From Anabaena sp. WA102 (GTDB lineage: Bacteria > Cyanobacteriota > Cyanobacteriia > Cyanobacteriales > Nostocaceae): a stretch of DNA of 64,000 bases. Shown here in pieces: positions 51,206 through 60,427 of this stretch (positions are counted from its first letter, which is position 1; each line of letters starts with the position of its first letter). The translations under genes were made by a program, and so were the position numbers. Under the pieces are notes generated by a model, which ran no database searches, was not told the origin of the DNA, and saw nothing but the letters and a program-made list of their open reading frames with translations. Location of the stretch: NCBI RefSeq assembly GCF_001277295.1, contig NZ_CP011456.1:2728001-2792000 (forward strand), given 5' to 3'.

Positions 51206-53309
51206 TCCCGAAACCAATTACCAATTCCCAGTTATTAAGTTTGCCGACATCTAGGGTAGCGTAGTCAATAACTTGTAATTGCCAGTTGCCTTTTGCGGGT
51301 AAAGAAAGTAATTGTTTAAGGGCAGGATGCGATCGCACTGTGTAAGTGTTTTGTAATTGGTTACGACGACCTAATGTGCGACTTTGTAATAAAATCCGCT
51401 GATTATTAGGAGCAATTAAATAAACTTCTAAATCTCCTAAAAAATCATGGGTGATATTCACGGTAACTTGGATATCTGTGACATTGACAGCTTCATTAAT
51501 AGCGATCGTACTTTTAATCCCCTGTCTATTATTATCAGGAATATTCACAACTTGAGAATTTTTGACCTGGATTTGTTTATTCGTAATTTTGGCAACCACA
51601 CCCATCTGCTGCGCTAGTCTCACAGCCTTAGCTGCATTGACTTTGCCATAACCAAACCATTGACTATGACCATTACTATCATAAGTACCCCCACTCACAC
51701 CCAACTGAAGATCAGGGTTATTATCCACAATTTTATCAGCCGTATCTTGCAGAATCCGTTTAACTTGTTGAGCCGTTAAATCAGGATTAGCTGATAATAC
51801 CAAAGCCGCTACTCCTGCCACAATGGGAGTAGAACTAGAAGTGCCGCCAAAGTTTTTAGTAAAATTTCCAGCATCATAACCAGCCGCACCTATTTGATCT
51901 GTTGTAAATACTCCCAATCCAAATAGAGAAGAAACAATTGCCGGTTGTGTATACACAAAACCAGTTTCTTGAAACCACATTCCTGGGGGAGCATTATTAC
52001 TAGGAGCGCAAACAGAAACATTACCTCCCCAATTACTATAAGCAGCCTTTTTATTCAAACTAGTAGATGCAGATACAGTCATCACATCAGGATGAACAGC
52101 AAAACCGCTCAACCAATTTGTCTTACCTTGGACAATATTTTTCGGCCAATTCTGTTCATTTACAGTCCCATTAATCGGACGATTAGCATTTCCGGCTGCG
52201 AAAACAATCACACATCCTTTCCCCTTGCGTCCATTGGTAGCAGCCCGGTTAATAGCCGCTTTTTGCCGAATAGAAAGGGGGAAATAAACAGCAGAAGCTC
52301 CCCAACTACAAGAAATTACACTCGCGCCTTTTTCTACTGCCCAATCAAAAATATCCTCAATTGATTGATCATCTAAAAAACCAGTAGTGCGAATGGGCAT
52401 CATTGCACAACCAGGAGCAACTCCCACAATTCCCGAACCATTTTCTTCAGCTACAGCTAATCCTGCACAAGCAGTTCCATGACTGGTTTCTTTTTCTCCA
52501 GGTAAGGGTAAAAAATCATTTTCTTTTAGATCTCTAGGAGCAATAATTTTACCTGTACCTTGAAAATCTGGATGTTTTAAATCAAAGGAATCATCTACTA
52601 CAGCCACCACTATAGAACGCACACCACGAGTAGTATCCCAAGCTTGTTCTACGGAAATATGCGAACCAGCTACCAATTGATTACTACTATTATGATTGAG
52701 ATACCATTGCTGGGAATAAAGAGAATCCTTGGGTTTATAATGGGGTTCTTGCTGAATGAGAATATTGGGTTCAGCCGCTAAAACTTCTGGCAATGTTTGT
52801 AAATAATTGGTAATTTTAACGGGATTTTGTGTGGATTGTTTACTAACAAGAAAAACAAAGGTATTTGGGATGCCAACTACTGGTTGATCTTGAACTAAAT
52901 TCAATGTACTGGTAATAGTATTAATTTTAGTATTATCTACCCAAGTAGCAAATTGAATTGTAATTTGGTCACTGAGATAAACAAAAGTTCCAGGATTATT
53001 TTCCAATGTATAAACATGACTTACAAAATCTACATTTTCATCAGCACGGAGTTGAGACATAACCGCATCTAGCTGATTAGGAAAAACCGTATATAATTCT
53101 AGTTTCGCTTGAGGAATACTCCGCCGCCATACGCTACCAGGAATCTGTGTTAATTTTTCATGGGGAAAGTTAACATTTGGACGGATAGTAAAACGATAAA
53201 GCGTTTTTTCTAGCATTAACTCTTCACCACCGCGTTGTAAGGTTAGTGACTGGCTGTTATTTGCTACATCTGATTCAGGAAAATTCGCAGGATTAATATT
53301 ATCACTCAT
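51201..53309 (-). CDS. prcA: Calcium-dependent subtilisin-like protease with P domain (PrcA-like)
   Basis: 702 residues. No signal peptide. An N-terminal ~190-residue pro-like part (GGEELMLEKTLYRFTIRP) is followed by the S8 domain with Asp (VAVVDDSFDLKHPDF, about 240), His (HGTACAGLAVAE, about 277) and Ser (FGGTSSSTPIVAGVAAL, about 490). The C-terminal ~110 residues are a proprotein-convertase P domain (VNITHDFLGDLEVYLIAPN...). This layout matches PrcA of Anabaena, a Ca2+-dependent cytosolic protease. The stop abuts the CCCCTACTCC tract. Confidence 0.88.
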   Translation of the reverse strand: MSDNINPANFPESDVANNSQSLTLQRGGEELMLEKTLYRFTIRPNVNFPHEKLTQIPGSVWRRSIPQAKLELYTVFPNQLDAVMSQLRADENVDFVSHVYTLENNPGTFVYLSDQITIQFATWVDNTKINTITSTLNLVQDQPVVGIPNTFVFLVSKQSTQNPVKITNYLQTLPEVLAAEPNILIQQEPHYKPKDSLYSQQWYLNHNSSNQLVAGSHISVEQAWDTTRGVRSIVVAVVDDSFDLKHPDFQGTGKIIAPRDLKENDFLPLPGEKETSHGTACAGLAVAEENGSGIVGVAPGCAMMPIRTTGFLDDQSIEDIFDWAVEKGASVISCSWGASAVYFPLSIRQKAAINRAATNGRKGKGCVIVFAAGNANRPINGTVNEQNWPKNIVQGKTNWLSGFAVHPDVMTVSASTSLNKKAAYSNWGGNVSVCAPSNNAPPGMWFQETGFVYTQPAIVSSLFGLGVFTTDQIGAAGYDAGNFTKNFGGTSSSTPIVAGVAALVLSANPDLTAQQVKRILQDTADKIVDNNPDLQLGVSGGTYDSNGHSQWFGYGKVNAAKAVRLAQQMGVVAKITNKQIQVKNSQVVNIPDNNRQGIKSTIAINEAVNVTDIQVTVNITHDFLGDLEVYLIAPNNQRILLQSRTLGRRNQLQNTYTVRSHPALKQLLSLPAKGNWQLQVIDYATLDVGKLNNWELVIGFGK

Positions 53310-53681
53310 AAGAATTGGGGATTGGTGGAAAATTAATTTGGCTTGTGTCTAGATATTAGTGCATAAATTCTCTGAAAATGTGAATCTCAGTTTGAGAGTA
53401 TCAGTCTTTAATGGGAATCTATTTCTCGTCGAGAGATGGAAAAATGATACATTGGGGATGCGGCTATTCTTGGAATAATAAAATAAGTAGGTGAACAGAA
53501 AAATTTAAAGGTATATAACGGTATGTAAAGTTGTCTCAATGCGAGATTCTGATTGAGTTTCAGCCATTTTACAAAACGCAATACCCCTCATTTTTATTTT
53601 GTTTACCTACTTACTATGTGACATAATAAACTAATAAACAGGCTAGACTGAATCCAAATAATATCTACTGTTAATAATCTC
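53310..53681. other. Intergenic stretch with element C copy 5
   Basis: Divergent promoter area between prcA and the HipA-like gene. Element C copy 5 occupies 53486-53611. The remaining 53612-53681 is AT-rich and should hold the HipA-unit promoter. No gene. Confidence 0.6.
53486..53611. mobile_element. TA-flanked element C, copy 5 (divergent core)
   Basis: 126 bp from AGTAGGTGAACAGAAAAATT to TTATTTTGTTTACCTACT, with TA at 53484-53485 and 53612-53613. Ends match other C copies but the core differs (no GGCAAGA heptamers). Confidence 0.72.
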
Positions 53682-54611
53682 ATGGAATTTAAGCCAAAAT
53701 TTCCTATTATTTTTGTCGTCCAAGAGTATTATGAATTTTCTCATGATGAGGTAATAGGAACTAATACAAAATTTTGGTTTAAGCATAAAGAACTTGACTA
53801 TTGTTTATATAAACAGATAAAATCACAATATATCGGACAGGACTGGGCAGAAAAAGTTGCATCTGAATTGTGTGAGCTTTTAGGATTACCCCATGCTATT
53901 TATGATCTAGCAGAAACTTGGGAAGGAAATCTTGGTGTAGTTTCACCTTCATTCTTGTCAAAAGGTGAGACACTAATTCATGGCAATGAAATTCTCACTC
54001 CAATTGTGCCGAACTATCCCACATTTGAAAAATATGGCGTTTCACAACATACAATAGATATTGTGCTAAAAGTGCTAGAAGCAGATCATATTAATCTCCC
54101 TATTGGTTGGACAGCACCAAGTGGTATTCAGAAAGCTGTAGAAGTGTTTGTTGGCTACCTCATGTTAGATGCTTGGATTGGTAATGGAGATCGTCACCAT
54201 CACAATTGGGGTTTAGTAAGAAGTAAATTGACACCCAATATAACAGAAACTATACACTTAGCACCAACTTATGATCATGCATCTTCTTTAGGACGGGAAC
54301 TATATGACGAAAAGAGACAAAAATGCTCGGTGGATTCATATATCAACAAGTGCAAATCTGCTTTTTATAGTAGTGCAGAAGATAAAAAGCCACTGAAAAC
54401 TCTTGATGTATTTTATCGGTCTGCGCTTCGTTATCCCCAATCTGCTATGATTTGGCTAGAACATCTTGAACGTATATCTAAAGCAGATACTCTCTTAATT
54501 TTAAACCGAATTCCACAAAAGCGGATATCAAATATAGCAGTCGAATTTGCACAAAAGATTCTGGAATTGAACCAAAATAGATTACTTAATTTAAAGGAAT
54601 TATTAGAGTGA
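53682..54611 (+). CDS. HipA-like kinase (C-terminal kinase domain only)
   Basis: 309 residues. The HipA/PI-kinase-like catalytic core is visible: FWFKHKELDYCLYKQ (ATP-binding Lys, about 34-44), GNGDRHHHNWGLV (catalytic Asp170 and metal Asn175) and APTYDHASSLG (metal Asp198). The N-terminal HipA subdomain that normally precedes the kinase is absent and is instead found in the overlapping next gene. HipA kinases phosphorylate tRNA synthetases or other targets and cause growth arrest. Start ATG 53682 lacks a strong ribosome site. No HipB-type helix-turn-helix gene is adjacent. Confidence 0.78.
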   Translation: MEFKPKFPIIFVVQEYYEFSHDEVIGTNTKFWFKHKELDYCLYKQIKSQYIGQDWAEKVASELCELLGLPHAIYDLAETWEGNLGVVSPSFLSKGETLIHGNEILTPIVPNYPTFEKYGVSQHTIDIVLKVLEADHINLPIGWTAPSGIQKAVEVFVGYLMLDAWIGNGDRHHHNWGLVRSKLTPNITETIHLAPTYDHASSLGRELYDEKRQKCSVDSYINKCKSAFYSSAEDKKPLKTLDVFYRSALRYPQSAMIWLEHLERISKADTLLILNRIPQKRISNIAVEFAQKILELNQNRLLNLKELLE

Positions 54612-55381
54612 AAACACCTCAAACACTATTTTTAGCTTGGCAAGATACCCATAGTCGCTCTTGGTTTACAATTGGTAGATTGACTTATGATGGCACAAAG
54701 TACAAATTTGTGTATACCCAAAGTGTTAAAGAGGCACAAAATACCTGTGGTTTTGAACCTTTATATTCATTTCCTGATTTAGAAAAAGTATATACATCAA
54801 TCCATTTATTTCCAATTTTCTCTAATCGTTTGATGTCTCGTTCCCGTCCTGATTATGCTAATTTTCTGCAATGGTTAAATATTTCAGAACTAGAAGATGA
54901 TCCCCTCGCAATTTTAGCCCGAAGTGGTGGACAACGAGAAACAGATAGTCTTGCTGTTTTCCCCTGTCCAGAAGCAGATGAAAAAGGAGAATATCAATTA
55001 CACTTTTTTGCTCACGGACTACGACACCTACCTAAATGTGCCATTGAAAGAATTAATCATTTTGTGTCAACAGAAAAGTTATGGTTAGCTCATGAATTTC
55101 AAAACCCTCATGATCCTAAAGCATTAACTTTAAACACAGAAGATCATCATATTGTAGGTTATTGTCCGCGTTACTTACGAAGTGAAGTTTTTGATCTGAT
55201 TTGGAAAGACCCTAGTTCAGTCAGGCTGGAAGTAGAGCGTGTAAATCTACCACCTACACCACTTCAGTTTCGCCTATTGTGTCACATAACTACTTTGTGT
55301 AAAGATGACTTTCGCCCTTTTTCTAGTCCAGAATATCAACCACTGGTGATTGATAATATCATAACAGCAAGCGGTTATTAA
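54608..55381 (+). CDS. HipA-N-like plus HIRAN-domain protein
   Basis: 257 residues from GTG 54608, overlapping the kinase stop (GTGA). The first ~115 residues (IGRLTYDGTKYKFVYT, PLYSFPD, FPIFSNRLMSRSRPDY, LARSGGQRETDSLAVFP) recall the HipA N-terminal domain. Residues ~140-245 read as HIRAN: AHEFQNPHDPKALTLNT, HHIVGYCPRYLRSEVFDLI. HIRAN domains bind DNA ends or single strands in Rad5-type proteins. Together with the kinase gene this looks like a HipA split in reverse order with HIRAN added. Function is inference. Confidence 0.75.
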   Translation: MKTPQTLFLAWQDTHSRSWFTIGRLTYDGTKYKFVYTQSVKEAQNTCGFEPLYSFPDLEKVYTSIHLFPIFSNRLMSRSRPDYANFLQWLNISELEDDPLAILARSGGQRETDSLAVFPCPEADEKGEYQLHFFAHGLRHLPKCAIERINHFVSTEKLWLAHEFQNPHDPKALTLNTEDHHIVGYCPRYLRSEVFDLIWKDPSSVRLEVERVNLPPTPLQFRLLCHITTLCKDDFRPFSSPEYQPLVIDNIITASGY

Positions 55382-55474
55382 ATTAGATTATATTTATCCC
55401 AAAACTTTTGCCCAAGGATAACACACTATCTCAATTGTACTCACCCTCAATTCTCTCCCTAAATATTAATACTA

Positions 55475-56476
55475 TTAGGAATCGGCAAGAGCTTGTTTAA
55501 GATTTACCAACGTCGGTTGTAATACTACTAAATGTAAATTATATCTAATATCTGCTTGCAAATAACGTTGTTGTAGTGGTTGCCATTCTTGCCACAATTG
55601 ATAACGATTTGCGGCTAATAGCGTCGTTAATCCACGTAATTGAGTATCCAGTTCTGATTTGAATATATTCTCTAACCATTCATGTAAAACCATATTATCT
55701 TGGATCATTCCCAAGATTTCTTGAATATTTTTAATATCATGAATATGTGCAGTAAAAGACTCACCATATAATTCAGTAAATAATTCCATTTGGTAGCGGA
55801 GACGTTTGGCTTGTTTTCGCAAATCATGGAGAGTTTTACCTTCTGTTTTCAGATGTTCTTCTAATTGGTTGGGTGTCCATTTTGTTTGGACTACTATTTC
55901 TGATTTAACAATTTTAGTGCCAATTAGCCATCCTGGATGTAAGCAAAATTCACTCACTTCTGGTGAGAGTAAATCTGGTAAGATGTGATAAATTGGTACA
56001 GATGAAAAACTTCGATAACTAGGATTTTTTAACCAATTTTCAGCTTCATTTTTAAAAGATTTATAAACTTCATCTTTAAATATATTCTGCACATGAGAAA
56101 CGGCAATTTCTCGTTGTTTATGCAATTCTGTAAAAGCTGTTTCTAGAGATTTTTGTTCTTTTTCAAGTAAATGCGGTTTGTAATTCTTTTCCAAAATTTC
56201 TGCAAGGACATCTAAATCTCTGAGACTACCTAAAATGCGGGCAAATTTACCAATATTTTTATCACTAACTGATTTTGGTAAAAATAAATATCTTTCAAAT
56301 CTACTCACAGCAGTTCTTAACCGTCGCATTCCCACTCGCATTTGGTGAAGTGGTTCTGGATCTTCGTCTCTTTTAACTGCTTTTTCCCACCTTATAGTTT
56401 TTGTCAAGTGGTTTTCAATAGCTTGGTGTGCAGTTTCACCGAGGGTTTTGATTGATGTTTCCGAGGGAATTTTCAT
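55475..56476 (-). CDS. CHAD domain protein
   Basis: 333 residues from ATG 56474-56476 (MKIPSETSIKTL); the frame upstream is repeat-derived. Two CHAD-type helical modules: EPLHQMRVGMRRLRTAVSRFERYL near 55-78 and KTLHDLRKQAKRLRYQMELFTELY near 225-250, with the conserved His and Arg/Lys rows. CHAD domains bind inorganic polyphosphate. No ppk, ppx or CYTH domain is adjacent. Upstream lie tandem GGATGTCCAGGATTAAAGGA repeats. Confidence 0.9.
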   Translation of the reverse strand: MKIPSETSIKTLGETAHQAIENHLTKTIRWEKAVKRDEDPEPLHQMRVGMRRLRTAVSRFERYLFLPKSVSDKNIGKFARILGSLRDLDVLAEILEKNYKPHLLEKEQKSLETAFTELHKQREIAVSHVQNIFKDEVYKSFKNEAENWLKNPSYRSFSSVPIYHILPDLLSPEVSEFCLHPGWLIGTKIVKSEIVVQTKWTPNQLEEHLKTEGKTLHDLRKQAKRLRYQMELFTELYGESFTAHIHDIKNIQEILGMIQDNMVLHEWLENIFKSELDTQLRGLTTLLAANRYQLWQEWQPLQQRYLQADIRYNLHLVVLQPTLVNLKQALADS

Positions 56477-56741
56477 TGTCAGAATTAGGATGTCCAGAAT
56501 TAAGGGATGAACATTGTCTGAATCAGGATGTCCAGGATTAAAGGATGAACAGGATGAAACCAGGAATTTTATTACCAATATCCAGGATTAAAGGATGAAC
56601 ATTGTCAGAAATGGCTAACGCCACGCTACGCGAACAGGATGTCCAGGATTAAAGGATGAACAGGATGAAACCAGGAATTTTATTACCAATTACCAGCCTC
56701 AAGTAGATAATTCACAACTTGAATTAATACTTAATTGCTGT
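56477..56741. repeat. Tandem AGGATTAAAGGATGAACAGG repeats
   Basis: GATGTCCAGGATTAAAGGAT units recur near 56515-56600 and 56640-56670, with an AGGAATTTTATTACCAAT block twice and one GGCTAACGCCACGCTACGCG insert at about 56613-56632. These give a false N-terminal extension to the CHAD gene. Confidence 0.7.
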
Positions 56742-57146
56742 TTAAAGATTAGTGGAAATAGCTTGTACTGGACAAGTAGGAATACATTGTTCACAGACTA
56801 TGCAGCGCGATCGCACAAAGGTGAGTTTATATGTCTCTGGATTAATAGCTAGGGCTTCAGTGGGACAAACTCCCGTACATAAACCGCAGTGAACACATAC
56901 ATCCTCATCAATAACTATTTCACCTAAACCCAGGGAAACATGAATATGTTGCGATCGCATCCATTCAATTGCTGCATCTAACTGATCAATGTCCCCCAAT
57001 AATTCTACTACTAGTTTACCAATTTGATTCGGCGCAACTTGAGCGCGGATAATATTCGCAGCGACATTAAAATCCTTTGCTAGTCGGTAGGTAACAGGCA
57101 TTTGAATCGCCCGTTTGGGAAAAGTCAGGGTAACTCTTTTTTTCAT
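56742..57146 (-). CDS. NIL domain-containing 4Fe-4S ferredoxin
   Basis: 134 residues. The N-terminal ~75 residues are a NIL domain (TYRLAKDFNVAANIIRAQV...GKLVVELLGD), and the rest carries two CxxCxxCxxxC clusters: CVHCGLCTGVCP and CIVCEQCIPTCP. The combination is a known cyanobacterial ferredoxin-like family. Probably a small electron carrier, or a protein coupled to sulfur or methionine metabolism through NIL. Divergent from txlA. Confidence 0.92.
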   Translation of the reverse strand: MKKRVTLTFPKRAIQMPVTYRLAKDFNVAANIIRAQVAPNQIGKLVVELLGDIDQLDAAIEWMRSQHIHVSLGLGEIVIDEDVCVHCGLCTGVCPTEALAINPETYKLTFVRSRCIVCEQCIPTCPVQAISTNL

Positions 57147-57206
57147 TATGTTAGAAAACAGTAAACTAGATGATGAACTAAGTTAATAAGTCTTAATAAA
57201 TTGATT

Positions 57207-57773
57207 ATGAGTACCCAAGCCCCTGTAAATTCTAGTAACCGCATCAAAAACTTCTTAATTGCCATTGTAGCGATCGCTTTGGGAGTTGCCCTCTTCCTGG
57301 GACTTAAAACTGATTCTACCTCAGTTTCCCTGGCGGAATTGGGTAAAACTGCTATTCCCTTAGAAGTAGCTGTCAGCAATGGAAAACCTTCTCTAGTCGA
57401 GTTCTACGCCGATTGGTGTACAGTTTGTCAGAAAATGACTCCCGACATGGCCAAACTCCGAGAAAAGTACAATAACAACCTGAATTTTGTCATGTTGAAT
57501 GTTGATAATACCAAATGGTTGCCAGAAATGCTCAAATATCGAGTAGATGGCATTCCCCACTTTGTATTTTTGGGTAAACAAGGAGAAACCATCGCTGAAA
57601 CCATTGGTGATATTCCCCGCACCATTATGGCTAGTAATTTAGAAGCCTTAATTACCGGTTCAACCCTTCCCCACATTCAAGGTAATGGCAAAACCTCCCA
57701 ATTTTCCGCACGAGTCGCCACAGATAGTAATCAAGATGATCCTCGCAGTCACGGTAGCCAAGTTGTAAATTAG
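57207..57773 (+). CDS. txlA: Membrane-anchored thioredoxin-like protein (TxlA/HCF164-type)
   Basis: 188 residues from ATG 57207. One membrane helix near 16-36 (FLIAIVAIALGVALFLGL), then a thioredoxin fold with WCTVC (in FYADWCTVCQKMTP, about 72-85), cis-Pro GIPHFVFLG. The layout matches TxlA/HCF164, which reduces disulfides on the lumenal side for cytochrome assembly. The C-terminal ~35 residues are polar and variable. The gene diverges from the NIL-ferredoxin. Confidence 0.88.
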   Translation: MSTQAPVNSSNRIKNFLIAIVAIALGVALFLGLKTDSTSVSLAELGKTAIPLEVAVSNGKPSLVEFYADWCTVCQKMTPDMAKLREKYNNNLNFVMLNVDNTKWLPEMLKYRVDGIPHFVFLGKQGETIAETIGDIPRTIMASNLEALITGSTLPHIQGNGKTSQFSARVATDSNQDDPRSHGSQVVN

Positions 57774-58072
57774 GTAATTGGGGATTGGTAAAAAGTTATT
57801 AATTTATTATTTGTCAGAATCAGGATTTTCAAGATTTAAGGATGTACAGGATGAAGTTTTTTAATTATTATTTATGATCTGATCATATTAGTATTATTGA
57901 TTAACCTTCAAATAAAAATCCTGAAAATCATCTAATCCTGGAAATCCTGATTCAGACAATAAAAACCCTGATTTAGGATCATCATTTTGCTGAATTAATA
58001 ATAATCCATTAACTCTATTCACCAATTCTTCAAGCTTGATTAGTTCTTCAGCAATTTTTCTCCTTAATCCAA
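57774..58072. repeat. Inverted repeat unit and possible small-gene remnant
   Basis: GTCAGAATCAGGATTTTCAA near 57814 is mirrored by AATCCTGATTCAGACAAT near 57944-57961, giving an imperfect inverted unit of about 150 bp. On the minus strand after the nucleotidyltransferase gene, AAGGAG precedes an ATT-initiated frame (57894-58055: AEELIKLEELVNRVNGLLLI) that runs into the repeat. It is too weak to call a gene. Confidence 0.5.
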
Positions 58073-58447
58073 TTATAGCTCTATTCCTTGATAAATTGCT
58101 TTTACAATATAAGGTCTGGCATTTTGAACTTCTACTAGATCAATTTCAAAAGTATGTCCTTCATCTATAGCAGCCCACGCTTTAAAATAATCTTTTTCTG
58201 GTAAACCCCAAACAGCTAAATCAATATCAGAACGCCAACTCATTTGTTGATGATCCAATAAAGAACCGAATAAGACAACTTTTTCTGCACCAAATCTTTC
58301 TTTCAATATTTTGGCACATTGTCGAGCAATTTTTAAACCTTGCTTTTGGCGTTCTTGCATAGCAACTAGAAACTGAGGACGATTTTTTCTAGCCTCTAAA
58401 ACCTCTTGGATAATTCGTTGTTTAGTAGCTTCATTAATGAGACTCAT
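58073..58447 (-). CDS. MNT-type nucleotidyltransferase domain protein
   Basis: 124 residues. FGAEKVVLFGSLLDHQQMSWRSDIDLAVWG carries the GS and D-x-D of the nucleotidyltransferase fold, with a third Asp in EIDLVEV. Such small MNT proteins usually pair with HEPN toxins and AMPylate them. No HEPN gene is seen beside it, so it appears solitary. The N-terminal ~35 residues form a charged helix. Confidence 0.85.
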   Translation of the reverse strand: MSLINEATKQRIIQEVLEARKNRPQFLVAMQERQKQGLKIARQCAKILKERFGAEKVVLFGSLLDHQQMSWRSDIDLAVWGLPEKDYFKAWAAIDEGHTFEIDLVEVQNARPYIVKAIYQGIEL

Positions 58448-58566
58448 AGTTTCTCAAATATGGGAATTTTCTAAAATAATTATAACTCGATTTTATGGAA
58501 AATTGCTCTATCAGACATTACTCAAAGTAAGATAGTGTATGATTGTCTTTTTTCTCAAAATTTACT

Positions 58567-59802
58567 ATGGCTACAATTAACGACAACTACCTGAAACTCA
58601 AAGCTGGTTATCTGTTTCCAGAAATTGCGCGACGGGTAAATGCTTTTGCCCAAGCTAACCCTGATGCTAAAATCATTCGCTTGGGGATTGGTGATGTCAC
58701 TGAACCCTTACCAGAAGCTTGCCGCACAGCCATGATTAAAGCTGTAGAAGATATGGGCGATCGCTCATCTTTTAAAGGATATGGACCAGAACAAGGTTAT
58801 GCTTGGTTAAGGGAGAAAATCGCCACCCACGACTTCCAGGCACGGGGAGCAGCCATAGAAGCCGATGAAATCTTCATTTCCGACGGTTCTAAGTGCGATT
58901 CTGGCAACATTCTCGATATTTTTGGCAAAAATAACATTATCGCCGTTACAGACCCAGTATACCCCGTTTACGTAGATACCAACGTCATGGCAGGTAACAC
59001 GGGAGACGCGAATGAAAAAGGCGAATATGGTGGTTTAGTTTATTTACCTGTCACCGCTGAAAATAATTTCACAGCGGAAATTCCTAGCCAAAAAGTTGAT
59101 TTAATTTATCTTTGCTTTCCTAATAATCCTACAGGTGCAACTGCAACTAAAGAACACTTGCAAGCCTGGGTAAATTATGCCAAAGCTAACGGTTCAATTA
59201 TCTTCTTTGATGCTGCTTACGAAGCATTTATTACAGATCCTACCTTACCTCATTCTATTTTTGAAATCGAAGGTGCGAGAGATTGTGCTATTGAATTTCG
59301 TTCTTTCTCCAAAAATGCTGGGTTTACCGGAACTCGTTGCGCTTTAACTGTTGTTCCCAAAAACCTCACAGCTAAAGCTGCTGACGGTACTAATGTCGAA
59401 CTTTGGAAACTCTGGAATCGTCGTCAGTCTACCAAATTTAACGGCGTTTCTTATATTATTCAACGCGGTGCAGAAGCGGTTTATTCAGAAGCAGGACAAA
59501 CACAAATCAAAGCTTTGGTAAACTTCTATTTAGACAATGCTAAAATCATTCGTGAAGAACTGACAAATGCTGGTTTAAATGTTTATGGTGGTGTAAATGC
59601 TCCTTACGTATGGGTGCAAACTCCTCATGGTTTATCTAGTTGGGAATTTTTCGATAAGTTATTAGAAACAGTGAATGTAGTGGGAACTCCTGGTTCTGGT
59701 TTTGGGGCTGCGGGTGAGGGTTATTTCCGCATTTCTGCCTTTAATAGTCGGGAAAATGTGGAAGAAGCCATGAAGCGAATCACCGCTAAGTTTAAGGTGT
59801 AA
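58567..59802 (+). CDS. dapL: LL-diaminopimelate aminotransferase
   Basis: 411 residues from ATG 58567 (MATINDNYLKL), the family's usual start; the upstream in-frame ATG at 58543 is less likely. LGIGDVTEPLP, FSKNAGFTGTRC with the PLP lysine (SFSKNAGF near 270), and GYGPEQGYAWLREKIA are DapL signatures. It makes LL-diaminopimelate directly from tetrahydrodipicolinate, the cyanobacterial/plant route to lysine and peptidoglycan. Confidence 0.97.
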   Translation: MATINDNYLKLKAGYLFPEIARRVNAFAQANPDAKIIRLGIGDVTEPLPEACRTAMIKAVEDMGDRSSFKGYGPEQGYAWLREKIATHDFQARGAAIEADEIFISDGSKCDSGNILDIFGKNNIIAVTDPVYPVYVDTNVMAGNTGDANEKGEYGGLVYLPVTAENNFTAEIPSQKVDLIYLCFPNNPTGATATKEHLQAWVNYAKANGSIIFFDAAYEAFITDPTLPHSIFEIEGARDCAIEFRSFSKNAGFTGTRCALTVVPKNLTAKAADGTNVELWKLWNRRQSTKFNGVSYIIQRGAEAVYSEAGQTQIKALVNFYLDNAKIIREELTNAGLNVYGGVNAPYVWVQTPHGLSSWEFFDKLLETVNVVGTPGSGFGAAGEGYFRISAFNSRENVEEAMKRITAKFKV

Positions 59803-59820
59803 TTCAAGTTTAATAATTTA

Positions 59821-59847
59821 TGGTGGGTAATTCCCACCTTACTTTTG
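59821..59847 (+). terminator. Terminator-like hairpin after dapL
   Basis: GGTGGG and CCCACC pair around TAATT and are followed by TTACTTTTG, 20 bp after the dapL stop. The T tract is interrupted. Confidence 0.55.
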
Positions 59848-59870
59848 TGAAATGAAACTTCTCCTGTCAT

Positions 59871-60338
59871 TTACAATCCGTAGAAGTCCTCATTTAAAAT
59901 TTGCTCAATCGAAAAAGGAAAGGTGATAGGATATTCACTTTCTTCCGGTATCCGCACCCCAAATTTGGCAAATTTAGCTTCTTTAATTGCTAACTTACGA
60001 GCGTCGGGATAAGCTTTTTCTATAGCTTCAACCAAGAAACTTTTAAGAGAGGGAGTATCGGCTAAATTATCCAGAACCCGCTGACGATGTTCCACAACTG
60101 AACTGTACCAACTTCCCTTCATCGAATCAGGTGCATCATGTTGAATCTTTAACTTGAGTAAATGAGCCAATAAAATTTTGAGATTACTTCTGAGCGTATT
60201 CTTCTCCGATTTACCCAAATCAACTAACTCCTCAATCAAATGCTGAATATCTAGCGACTCAAATTCATGATTTTGTAACTGCTGAATTGTTTGCTCAATC
60301 CATAATTGCAAATCGCTATCATATAGGGTGTTAGACAT
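59871..60338 (-). CDS. DUF29 domain protein
   Basis: 155 residues, the standard length. SDLQLWIEQTIQQLQNHEFESLDIQHLIEEL, then LRSNLKILLAHLLKLKIQ, and SWYSSVVEHRQRV are the conserved helices of DUF29, a family that is highly expanded in cyanobacteria. No biochemical function is established. Single gene. Confidence 0.93.
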   Translation of the reverse strand: MSNTLYDSDLQLWIEQTIQQLQNHEFESLDIQHLIEELVDLGKSEKNTLRSNLKILLAHLLKLKIQHDAPDSMKGSWYSSVVEHRQRVLDNLADTPSLKSFLVEAIEKAYPDARKLAIKEAKFAKFGVRIPEESEYPITFPFSIEQILNEDFYGL

Positions 60339-60427
60339 CTTTTTAGATTTACTCCCAGTGCAAATTTTGATTTAGTGAAGTAAGAAAATTAAGCCATCAA
60401 ACTCTTATCTTTTCCCTCCTGCTGTAT

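Noticed and set aside
50929..51264. 111-codon Pro/Leu/Tyr/Ser frame
   Set aside because: Product of the CCCCTACTCC microsatellite. No start context and no non-repeat sequence.
57894..58055. Possible HEPN-type partner of the nucleotidyltransferase
   Set aside because: The frame needs an ATT start, is only about 53 codons, lacks the R-x4-6-H motif and its second half is repeat sequence.
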